This document shows, piece by piece, positions 28,854-36,265 of a DNA stretch of 64,000 bases. The stretch covers positions 98,864-162,863 of the forward strand of contig NZ_JAQMUE010000112.1 in the NCBI RefSeq assembly GCF_028330985.1. The letters are read 5' to 3'. The DNA is from Roseofilum reptotaenium CS-1145. Lineage in GTDB: Bacteria > Cyanobacteriota > Cyanobacteriia > Cyanobacteriales > Desertifilaceae. Each line of letters starts with the position of its first letter. Position 1 is the first letter of the stretch. A program made the position numbers and the translations under genes. Under the pieces are notes generated by a model. It saw nothing but the letters and a program-made list of their open reading frames with translations. It ran no database searches and had not been told where the DNA came from.

Positions 28854-29912
28854 TTAAGCAAGAATGGTTTCTGGGATAGACCAGCGATCGACCGTTTTAC
28901 CGATCGCCGCCAATTCTTTCATCAGTTCATCGAACTCATCCGGGGTGAGGGACTGAGGTCCATCCGAGAGTGCTTTCGAGGGGCTGGGATGAACTTCAAT
29001 CATTAAGGCATCGGCTCCTACGGCGATCGCTCCTTTCGCCATCGCAGGTACATGCTGAGACCAGCCTGTACCATGGGACGGGTCAATCATCACAGGTAAA
29101 TGGGTCAGCGTCCGCAAGACCGGAACTACAGACAGATCCAAGGTATTGCGGGTGTATTGACGGTCAAACGTGCGAATTCCCCGCTCACACAAGATCACTT
29201 GAGAATTTCCCCCAGCCAAAATATACTCAGCCGCCATTAGCCATTCCTGAATGGTTGCGGACATTCCTCGCTTGAGTAAAACCGGCTTATCCTGCGCTCC
29301 GACTTTCTTCAGCAAGGCAAAATTTTGCATATTTCTGGCACCAATCTGAATCACATCAGCCACTTCTGCCACTGCATCCAGATCGGCCGTATCCATAATT
29401 TCTGTAATAATACCTAAGCCGCTCTTGTCCCGTGCTGCGGCCAGTAGCCCTAGGGCACTTTCTCCATGGCCTTGGAACGAATAAGGTGAAGTTCTCGGTT
29501 TATAAGCGCCACCGCGCAGAAACTTAGCTCCTGCGGCCTTAACTCGCAAGGCCGTTTCAATGATCATCTCCTCCGTCTCCACTGAACAAGGGCCAGCAAC
29601 TACAACGATAGGATGACTTTCGCCAAAGGGAACATCACCTTGAGGCGTAGAAACTACCACATCCGAGGCTTGACCATGACGATATTCACGACTGGCACGC
29701 TTAAAGGGTTGTTCGACACGCAATACTAATTCAATCCAAGGACTCAATTCTTGAATTCTCTCCCGGTCTAAATCTGCTGTATCCCCAACTAAACCAATGA
29801 CCACCTTGTGCTGGCCCACTATTTTTTCTGGTGCTAGGCCCCAAGTTCCCAGTTCATCACTGACTCGGTCAATTTCTGCGGTTGGTGTACCGCTTTTCAT
29901 TACTACAATCAT
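28854..29912 (-). CDS. aroF: 3-deoxy-7-phosphoheptulonate (DAHP) synthase
   Basis: 352 aa. First step of the shikimate pathway: PEP plus erythrose-4-phosphate. N-terminal ferredoxin-like regulatory domain (1-90) followed by the TIM barrel of the type I-beta class: [55 protein letters not shown]. Metal ligands Cys (GPCSVE), His (PSHGTG) and a late acidic pair are in place. Downstream of the PAM68-like gene by 24 bp, so probably co-transcribed. Confidence 0.96.
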   Translation of the reverse strand: MIVVMKSGTPTAEIDRVSDELGTWGLAPEKIVGQHKVVIGLVGDTADLDRERIQELSPWIELVLRVEQPFKRASREYRHGQASDVVVSTPQGDVPFGESHPIVVVAGPCSVETEEMIIETALRVKAAGAKFLRGGAYKPRTSPYSFQGHGESALGLLAAARDKSGLGIITEIMDTADLDAVAEVADVIQIGARNMQNFALLKKVGAQDKPVLLKRGMSATIQEWLMAAEYILAGGNSQVILCERGIRTFDRQYTRNTLDLSVVPVLRTLTHLPVMIDPSHGTGWSQHVPAMAKGAIAVGADALMIEVHPSPSKALSDGPQSLTPDEFDELMKELAAIGKTVDRWSIPETILA

Positions 29913-29936
29913 GGTTGATATCCTGATTCGATAGGG

Positions 29937-30434
29937 TCATTCTGAATACTTATCTTGTTTGACCGATCGCCACGCGGCGATCGTTCTACCTAAATTTTGG
30001 GTAAAGTCCTGCCAACCGAGCAGAGTCCCTACTCGATTTTCATCCCAAGAGGCCGAGAGTACCCCATAACTTAAACCGAGGACACCCAGGCCAAAAAAAC
30101 CCATACTCACCAACACCACGGCAATATGAGGTAAATCAAACTCTGTTTGGGTCAAAATCCAATAGCTAATCGCAAACGTTAACACACCTAGGGCAGTAGG
30201 TACACCAGACAACAAAGCCATGCGCTTAATCATCCGCTTACTTACAGCTTCGGGGATCACCCGGTCTTCTTGACGAATTGGGGTTCTTTTCTGCGATCCT
30301 TGAGAGGACTTTGATTCCCTGGAGGAGGATGAAGGGGTAGAACGATTTTTTTTACGGCTGGTTTTTGGCTCGAAAGGCAATCGTTCCTTAGCCACCGACT
30401 CACCCTTTTGATCGGGTTCAGGGGACATAGACAA
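29937..30434 (-). CDS. PAM68-family photosystem II assembly protein
   Basis: 165 aa. Charged, disordered N-terminus (1-75) rich in Lys/Ser, then two membrane helices at about 87-106 and 115-137. VIPEAVSKRMIKRMALLSGVP and the C-terminal WDENRVGTLLGWQDF are typical of PAM68 proteins, which help assemble the photosystem II core. It follows rpsO by five bases, an order conserved in cyanobacteria. Confidence 0.85.
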   Translation of the reverse strand: MSMSPEPDQKGESVAKERLPFEPKTSRKKNRSTPSSSSRESKSSQGSQKRTPIRQEDRVIPEAVSKRMIKRMALLSGVPTALGVLTFAISYWILTQTEFDLPHIAVVLVSMGFFGLGVLGLSYGVLSASWDENRVGTLLGWQDFTQNLGRTIAAWRSVKQDKYSE

Positions 30435-30439
30435 TTACT

Positions 30440-30709
30440 CTAGCCTCGGATACTCAAACGACTAATTAACGCTTTGTAACGGTCTTGGTCTTGTGTGTTA
30501 ATGTAACCTAACAAACGCTTGCGCTGACCAATCATTTTCATCAGGCCTCGCTGAGAAGCGTAGTCTTTCTTATTCGATTTTAAGTGGGCACTTAAACGGT
30601 TAATCCGCTCAGTCAAAACAGCTACTTGCAGATCCGCTGAACCGGTATCGGTTTCGTGAACCTGGTACTCAGCCATTATTTGATGTTTTTTGGTTTGTGT
30701 GAGACTCAT
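30440..30709 (-). CDS. rpsO: 30S ribosomal protein S15
   Basis: 89 aa. Binds 16S rRNA in the central domain early in 30S assembly. EYQVHETDTGSADLQVAVL, the HLKSNKKDYASQRGLMKMIGQ motif and KRLLGYI are diagnostic. The gene is five bases before the PAM68-like start. Confidence 0.98.
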   Translation of the reverse strand: MSLTQTKKHQIMAEYQVHETDTGSADLQVAVLTERINRLSAHLKSNKKDYASQRGLMKMIGQRKRLLGYINTQDQDRYKALISRLSIRG

Positions 30710-30753
30710 AAGGTGTTTTGTTGGTATAATCCATCAAAATTCAGCAATTTTAT

Positions 30754-30782
30754 ACTATAACACAAAATTTCAGTGTGATCCA
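30754..30782 (-). promoter_or_regulatory. Candidate rpsO promoter
   Basis: On the minus strand, TATAGT (30754-30759) with TTGGAT about 18 bases upstream, in the 95-bp spacer between the sulfotransferase stop and rpsO. Weak -35, so tentative. Confidence 0.35.
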
Positions 30783-30804
30783 AGCCTCCAGTCAAATCAA
30801 CCCG

Positions 30805-31713
30805 TTACCCAAGCCAATGGGAAAGGTCACGGTTAATTAACTCTTGCAGCTTGAGGATATCTTCACGATAAAATTCAATGAGTTCTGGGCGTTTTTCCTC
30901 TGACAGAGGAGGAACCTTTTCCTGGGATTGATTTAAGTTCATTAGCCCTTGGCGAAAGCCTTGAACCACGCTTGTTGGCAATAGATTATTTAACACCTTG
31001 GCTGTTGTTTTTCGCAAAGGGTTAGGAGTATTGAGGATTTTGTTAAAGGTTTGATTTTTGGGCAATTTAGCTACCTGTGCTCGTTTAGAGGTATCGGGTT
31101 TATACGTTTCATCCACTCCAATGAATTGATAAATACTCCTCATGAATTCCTGGGAGTTTTTGCGTAAATCATCATACAATAAAACCCGAGTCTGATGTGC
31201 ATCAAAATTATCAAAGAAATAGCTTAGATGTTCTCCATAAAAACCCTTTTTTAGAGTAGATGATTGCTTGCCTTTTTTGACAATCTGTTCAGATAATCCC
31301 CTCGGGTTACCAATCGCATCTCGAACATGCATCAAATAATCAGAATAGGCGCGATCGGCTGGATTTCTTAAAATAGCAATTAATTTAGCATCAGGTACAT
31401 AACGCTTAATCTGTTGTGTTGTAATTTTATAGTTAACCATATAGTTAGGAGACGCTTCACCAATGGCGATTTCATCAGTTACTCCTTGGAATAACTCACA
31501 ATATTTCTCAAACGTATCAATTCGTTGCTTCTGGTAAGGAAGAGGTGGTCTATCTTTAGGGTCTTTATTCGGATCTTTGGAAAGAAAGTTGGTTTCTTTC
31601 CGAGGACTCATGTAAACTTGAGGGTGTTCTTTCAGATAGTTATACACGGAAGTTGTTCCTGCTTTCTGAACACCAATAATTAAAAAGTTAGGCAACTTAA
31701 CTGATGAGTTCAT
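30805..31713 (-). CDS. Sulfotransferase-domain protein
   Basis: 302 aa. The PAPS 5'-phosphosulfate loop IIGVQKAGTTSVYNYL lies at 12-27 and the 3'-phosphate-binding stretch AILRNPADRAYSDYLM at about 136-151. It should transfer sulfate from PAPS to an unknown carbohydrate or lipid acceptor. Basic C-terminus. Only 25 bp downstream of ruvA on the same strand. PAPS is also the substrate of cysH at 10113, but the two are far apart. Confidence 0.85.
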   Translation of the reverse strand: MNSSVKLPNFLIIGVQKAGTTSVYNYLKEHPQVYMSPRKETNFLSKDPNKDPKDRPPLPYQKQRIDTFEKYCELFQGVTDEIAIGEASPNYMVNYKITTQQIKRYVPDAKLIAILRNPADRAYSDYLMHVRDAIGNPRGLSEQIVKKGKQSSTLKKGFYGEHLSYFFDNFDAHQTRVLLYDDLRKNSQEFMRSIYQFIGVDETYKPDTSKRAQVAKLPKNQTFNKILNTPNPLRKTTAKVLNNLLPTSVVQGFRQGLMNLNQSQEKVPPLSEEKRPELIEFYREDILKLQELINRDLSHWLG

Positions 31714-31738
31714 GGAATCACCTCTTGAAAAATAAGAC

Positions 31739-32362
31739 TTAACTCAACCAACTAATGGCTTCCCTGATCCAATCTTCTGCCTCTTGAGTTTTCATCAGAT
31801 GGGGTTTCTGACTCAATGCACCTAACGCTTGGGCGATTTCTTCTTGGTTATATCCTAAAGCGAGAAGAGTCATTTCCACATCTTCTTGCAAAGCTGAAGG
31901 AATGGTACTAGAGACCGGTAGAGCGACTCCAGATGTATCTCGCCATTGGGATAACTTGTTTCTTAACTCTAGCGCAATACGTTCGGCTGTTTTACTGCCC
32001 ACCCCAGGAGTGCGTACCAGTTGTTTAATATTACCCGTAACGATCGCCTGCACCAAATCGGACAACCCCAGCGTATCCAAAAGAGCGATCGCCAATTGCG
32101 CCCCAATACCACTGACTCCCACCAACTGGCGAAATAGATCCCGCTCTGCTGAGGACGCAAAGCCATACAACAAGGGTTGCTCCTCGCGAATTATCAAATG
32201 GGTAAACACTTGAACTTCATTCTGATGCTCGGAGATCCCATCGCCTACTTGACGAGTCACTTGGATCTCATAACCCAAACCATTCACCTCCAACACCAGA
32301 GTCACACGATTTGGCGATCGTCGGTCAACTTGGGCAACGGTTCCCCTCAGATAACTGAGCAT
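31739..32362 (-). CDS. ruvA: Holliday junction branch migration protein RuvA
   Basis: 207 aa. Binds four-way junctions and loads the RuvB helicase. OB-fold N-terminus MLSYLRGTVAQV, then two helix-hairpin-helix units (LVGVSGIGAQLAIALLDTLG and LVRTPGVGSKTAERIALEL), and the C-terminal RuvB-binding domain after residue 155. First gene of a leftward run ending at aroF. Confidence 0.96.
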   Translation of the reverse strand: MLSYLRGTVAQVDRRSPNRVTLVLEVNGLGYEIQVTRQVGDGISEHQNEVQVFTHLIIREEQPLLYGFASSAERDLFRQLVGVSGIGAQLAIALLDTLGLSDLVQAIVTGNIKQLVRTPGVGSKTAERIALELRNKLSQWRDTSGVALPVSSTIPSALQEDVEMTLLALGYNQEEIAQALGALSQKPHLMKTQEAEDWIREAISWLS

Positions 32363-32438
32363 TTTGCTATCCCCTTGCGTGATTAAATCCCACAGATCAA
32401 GCCTATGGTGTTATCATGAAAACTTTGGGTCCTTTACC

Positions 32439-32811
32439 CCGTCCTTCTAGGACGGCTTTATAGTACCATAGAGATGGTCAATGACCCACCCGCGACGCAG
32501 ACGTAACAGAAAGCCTTTACGTGACGAAATCGGGTTTCAACCCGTGGCGCAGAAAGCTCGGTAGACCGGGAAAAGAGGATAGGGCAATAAAAAGTCTAAA
32601 CTGTAAAAGTTTTAACCCTAGAATCAAACTTAAAATTGGAATTTCCCATTTGAGATTTCAACACATAAGAACCGCAGGACTTGCGGGGATAGTCTGTGGA
32701 GCGAACGTAAGACCATAAACTCGCCAGTGGGTGGAGGCTGTTGCACTGAAGCAGAAACCTAAATCGTGAGGCTTAGGAATCACCGTGGCTTTAGCCTGGT
32801 GAGGATGTCAA
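32439..32811 (+). ncRNA. Structured RNA element, copy 1 (HEARO/omega-RNA-like, non-autonomous IS200/IS605-type)
   Basis: A ~373-nt unit also present at 34553-34923. It opens with the hairpin CCGTCC-TTCTA-GGACGG and closes with a terminal hairpin CACC...GGTG followed by GATGTCAA. Inner stems include CGGGTT/AACCCG (32531-32544) and CCGCA/TGCGG, whose partners change on both sides in the other copy. The 65-nt block 32611-32675 differs from copy 2 at two positions. No transposase, IscB/IsrB or TnpB gene is inside. The GTCAATGACCC and closing-hairpin-GTCAA features recall HEARO RNAs and IS605 ends; an unknown RNA class remains possible. Lies between ruvA and btpA. Confidence 0.6.
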
Positions 32812-33024
32812 ACGGTGTTGTCTTACCAGCACACACAAAAAGTAACTGCAAAAGTCAACCTGACTGGAGAGCTAACCTTGGCTCCTCCTTGCATCCGTTC
32901 CTGTAAGAAACAATAAATCTATGAAAGAGCAATCCCCAACCCATAAAATTTATAACCCTTACAGAAAAACGATTTCAGATATCCAAGTGGAGTTGTTGTT
33001 GATGAGTCCGGAAAGAGAAAACGG

Positions 33025-33834
33025 GTGGACTTAACTAAGATTTTTCAAACCTCAAACCCCATTATTGGCGTGGTTCATCTTTTACCCCTACCAACATCAT
33101 CGCGGTGGGGAGGGAACCTGCAAACCGTCATTGCTAGAGCCGAACGAGAAGCTACTGCCCTAGCATCAGGCGGAGTCCATGGCATCATGGTAGAAAACTT
33201 TTTTGATGCCCCCTTTACGAAAGATCGGGTCGATCCGTCTGTGGTGAGCGCCATGAGCCTAATTATCGATCGCCTAAAAAACCTCGTGACCTTGCCCATT
33301 GGAGTCAATGTCCTGCGCAATGATGCTCATAGTGCCTTGGCGATCGCCTCCTGCACCGAATCGGCATTTATTCGTGTTAACGTCCTCACCGGCGTAATGG
33401 CTACCGATCAAGGATTAATTGAAGGTAAAGCGCACGAACTCCTACGCTATCGGCGCGAACTCGGAGCAGACGTGAAAATCTTGGCAGATGTCTTGGTCAA
33501 ACATGCCCACACCCTAGGAGCGCAAACCCTCGCGTCCACTCTTACAGACACGATTGAACGAGGACTGGCTGATGCCATTATTCTATCTGGGCCAGCAACC
33601 GGCAGTCCCCCTGATATTACAGACCTGAAATTGGCCAGCCAACTCGCCCAAGAAACCCCCGTATTTATCGGCAGTGGAGCAGATTGGCAGAATATTGGTC
33701 ATCTATTCCCCCATGCTGATGGCGTGATTGTCTCCAGTTCCCTCAAACGCCATGGGCATATTGAACACCCCATTGATCCCAACCGAGTCAATCAATTTGT
33801 GGAAGTTGCCCAACAGAGTTTAACCCCAAACTAA
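33025..33834 (+). CDS. btpA: BtpA family protein, photosystem I biogenesis
   Basis: 269 aa from a GTG start (MDLTKIFQTSNPIIGVVHLLPLP). TIM-barrel fold of the BtpA/SgcQ family; conserved GGVHGIMVENFFDAPF, GVNVLRNDAHSALAIA and the phosphate-loop-like IGSGADWQNIGHLF. In Synechocystis BtpA is needed to keep PSI reaction-centre proteins stable. Structured RNA copy 1 ends about 210 bp upstream. No clear Shine-Dalgarno; AAGAGAAAACGG precedes the GTG. Confidence 0.9.
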   Translation: MDLTKIFQTSNPIIGVVHLLPLPTSSRWGGNLQTVIARAEREATALASGGVHGIMVENFFDAPFTKDRVDPSVVSAMSLIIDRLKNLVTLPIGVNVLRNDAHSALAIASCTESAFIRVNVLTGVMATDQGLIEGKAHELLRYRRELGADVKILADVLVKHAHTLGAQTLASTLTDTIERGLADAIILSGPATGSPPDITDLKLASQLAQETPVFIGSGADWQNIGHLFPHADGVIVSSSLKRHGHIEHPIDPNRVNQFVEVAQQSLTPN

Positions 33835-33923
33835 CCTAGATTAAGTGAATCGGTGGAAACTTCCAGCATTGAATCCTAGTCCACATCCACACTTCTCAAA
33901 CCCCTATTTATGGAGGAACACCT

Positions 33924-34415
33924 GTGAACTCTTCCCGAAAATGGATTCCCAAAGGATTAACTCTTTCCCTTTTGTGGCTCGGCCTATGCATGGGTGGATT
34001 ATTATTCCTAGGAGATTTTAACCCTTTCACCATCGGCAGATCTGCTCAAGCTCAATCCTCAAAAGCTGAAAACCAGCCAATAGAAACCGCTTCAACCCCA
34101 GCAAGTTTAGCTCTAGCCGAGCATCTCCAGCGCATTGGCGCTAAAATGTATGGCGCTTATTGGTGTCCCCATTGCCATAGGCAAAAAGAACGGTTTGGAC
34201 AAGAAGCTGTCGATCGCATCCTGCTAGCTGAAAGTGAGCCGGTTTATATCGAATGTTCTCCAGAAGGGCGAACAGCTCCCCAAGCACAAATCTGTCAACA
34301 GGCAAACATTACCGCTTATCCAACTTGGATCGTTGACGGTCAAAAATATGAAGGCAATTTATCCTTAGAGGAGTTGGCCCAATTCTCTGGATATCAAGGT
34401 TCACAGGATTTTTAA
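33924..34415 (+). CDS. Secreted thioredoxin-like protein resembling the VKOR C-terminal domain
   Basis: 163 aa from GTG with GGAGGA seven bases upstream. N-terminal signal/anchor (SLLWLGLCMGGLLFLG) with a possible AQA cleavage site. The domain has YGAYWCPHCHRQKERFG with active-site Cys81 and Cys84, then VYIECSPEG and QICQQANITAYPTWIVDGQ. It matches closely the last ~100 residues of the VKOR fusion encoded 550 bp downstream (YGAYWCPHCHDQKQMFG), so it looks like a stand-alone paralogue acting in the lumen or periplasm. Confidence 0.8.
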   Translation: MNSSRKWIPKGLTLSLLWLGLCMGGLLFLGDFNPFTIGRSAQAQSSKAENQPIETASTPASLALAEHLQRIGAKMYGAYWCPHCHRQKERFGQEAVDRILLAESEPVYIECSPEGRTAPQAQICQQANITAYPTWIVDGQKYEGNLSLEELAQFSGYQGSQDF

Positions 34416-34552
34416 CTGTGGAAAATCGGCTGCATCTGAACTGAAGTCAGGTGGCAAGCCTAGGATTTTTATAAGGGATATACCGAAAACCCTGTGAATT
34501 CATCGACGGGATGAAGGGCCAATAGCAAGTTTTAACTTGCCTGTTAGCTTTT

Positions 34553-34923
34553 GTCATTCTAGGACGGGGGCTGTTAGAATGGCAGGGGTCAATGACCCAC
34601 CCGCGACGCAGACGAAACAGAAAGCCTTAACGTGACGAAATCGAGTTCAACTCGTGGCGCAGAAAGCTCGGTAGACCGGGGAAAGAGGACAGGGCAATAA
34701 AAAGTATAAACTTTAAGAGTTTTAACCCTAGAATCAAACTTAAAATTGGAATTTCCCACTTGAGATTTCAACCCATAAGAACCGCGTGGCTCGCGGGGAT
34801 AGTCTGTGGAGTGAACGTAAGACCGTAAAACTCACTAACGAGTGGAGGCAGTTGCTAAGAAGCAGAAAACTTAAATCGTGAGATTTAGGAATCCCCATGT
34901 ATTCAGACCGGGGAAGATGTCAA
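34553..34923 (+). ncRNA. Structured RNA element, copy 2 (HEARO/omega-RNA-like, non-autonomous IS200/IS605-type)
   Basis: 371-nt homologue of 32439-32811, same orientation. Compensatory pairs against copy 1: CGAGTT/AACTCG for CGGGTT/AACCCG; CCGCG/CGCGG for CCGCA/TGCGG; CCCC/GGGG for CACC/GGTG in the last hairpin. The end again reads GATGTCAA. A 16-bp palindrome GCAAGTTTTAACTTGC lies just outside at 34525-34540. The element ends 43 bp before the VKOR start codon, so it separates this gene from its thioredoxin-like neighbour. Confidence 0.6.
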
Positions 34924-34966
34924 GCTGCAATCGAAATATCTACATCGTTATTACTGAATTTAAGTT

Positions 34967-35875
34967 ATGAGGCGTAGGCGTTCTAGTCCCTGGATTCATC
35001 GTTGGTCTCGACCCATTACCGCTGCGATAGCGACCGTTGGGGCGATTGAAACAGCGTTTTTAACCGTGGCTGAGTTCATGGGTAGCGCAGAAGTGGTTTG
35101 TCCGAACACAGGCTGTAAAGAAGTCTTGGGCAGTCCCTATGCAACGGTTTTTGGTTTGCCTCTCACCCTGTTCGGCTTTTTTGGCTATACAGCCATGCTG
35201 ATGCTGGCGATCGCTCCCTTGTTGATCAATCCCGATCAAAATAAGGAACTACGAACCACCCTAGAGCAGTGGACTCGTTTCCTGATGTTCATCGCCAGTA
35301 CGGTGATGGTCGTGGGGAGTGTCTATTTAATGTACATCATGGCCTTCACCATTGGAGCCTTTTGTCCTTATTGTGTGCTTTCGGCTCTCTTATCTCTCTC
35401 CCTGTTTGTGGTTACCCTCATGGGCCATGCTTGGGACGATATCGGACAATTAGCGTTTACTGGGTTAACCGTAGCCATGGTCACTCTGGTCGCTACCCTA
35501 GGAGTTTATGGGAGTGTCAATAATCCCCAAGCTGCCGCAGGAGCGCCACCCCCAATTACGACCACCTCTGGACCGGCTGAATTAGCCTTGATTGACCATC
35601 TCAATGAGATTGGAGCCAAAAAATATGGTGCGTATTGGTGTCCCCACTGCCATGACCAAAAACAAATGTTTGGCAAAGAAGCAGTGGATAAACTCAATTA
35701 TGTTGAATGTGCTGCTGACGGCATAAATCCGCAAGTGGAACAATGTCAAGCTGCTGGCATTCAAGCTTTTCCCAGTTGGGAAATTAACGGTCAGATTTAT
35801 GCTGGAGTGCTATCACTCAACGAATTAGCTGATTTATCTGATTATCAGGGCCCCCGTGATTTCCTACAACGGTGA
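34967..35875 (+). CDS. VKOR-thioredoxin fusion (thylakoid/periplasmic disulfide-forming enzyme)
   Basis: 302 aa. Four to five membrane helices of the vitamin K epoxide reductase fold (about 15-195) with the loop cysteines Cys45 and Cys50 (VCPNTGCKEV) and the quinone-site pair CPYC (Cys133, Cys136). A thioredoxin-like domain follows with CPHC (Cys225, Cys228). This is the bacterial/plant LTO1 layout, passing electrons from substrate thiols to quinone. Relevant to photosynthesis because lumenal disulfides are needed for PSII. Arginine-rich start MRRRRSSPW. Confidence 0.93.
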   Translation: MRRRRSSPWIHRWSRPITAAIATVGAIETAFLTVAEFMGSAEVVCPNTGCKEVLGSPYATVFGLPLTLFGFFGYTAMLMLAIAPLLINPDQNKELRTTLEQWTRFLMFIASTVMVVGSVYLMYIMAFTIGAFCPYCVLSALLSLSLFVVTLMGHAWDDIGQLAFTGLTVAMVTLVATLGVYGSVNNPQAAAGAPPPITTTSGPAELALIDHLNEIGAKKYGAYWCPHCHDQKQMFGKEAVDKLNYVECAADGINPQVEQCQAAGIQAFPSWEINGQIYAGVLSLNELADLSDYQGPRDFLQR

Positions 35876-35968
35876 TTGGAATCACTCACCGAGTCTGGAA
35901 ACTATCACACACTCCAAGAGCAAAAGCGCATATAAAGGATTTTGGTAGTCTTTAAAGGGTCGATAATC

Positions 35969-36172
35969 ATGCGTTTACAGTTTAAGGGATGGGTTTTTTT
36001 TCATGCGATCGCCTTAACTCTCGGTCTAGGAGCGATCGCTCACCTTGAGCAACCCTGGCATTCAACCTCAGAGCGCAACTCATTGATTGAAAATGTAAAT
36101 GCTAGTCCCTTAAAACAGACGATCCAAACCCCCTTCTCGGGAAAAGTTTGGAGTACAACTTTACCCCTCTAG
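35969..36172 (+). CDS. Small secreted or membrane-anchored protein of unknown function
   Basis: 67 aa from ATG 35969. Begins MRLQFKGWVFFHAIALTLGLG, a hydrophobic signal/anchor, then a short polar tail with no cysteines. An upstream in-frame TTG would add nine residues. No family recognised; kept because it lies in a co-directional run and has a signal-like start. Confidence 0.4.
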   Translation: MRLQFKGWVFFHAIALTLGLGAIAHLEQPWHSTSERNSLIENVNASPLKQTIQTPFSGKVWSTTLPL

Positions 36173-36265
36173 TTCTGTGCATCTATATCTTTAATCAATA
36201 AATAACCGGATATGCCATCCTGCTTTTGTGGTCACTACCCTTCTCCTTAACCTAAAACCCGATCC

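Noticed and set aside
32521..32718. Short plus-strand frame inside RNA copy 1 (and a minus-strand one at 34589-34771 in copy 2)
   Set aside because: The two copies do not keep the same frame, while the stems are conserved; these are not proteins.
32439..34923. Group II intron or RNase P RNA as explanation of the paired element
   Set aside because: No domain V-like hairpin or RNase P core motifs seen; size and ends fit an IS605-type element better.
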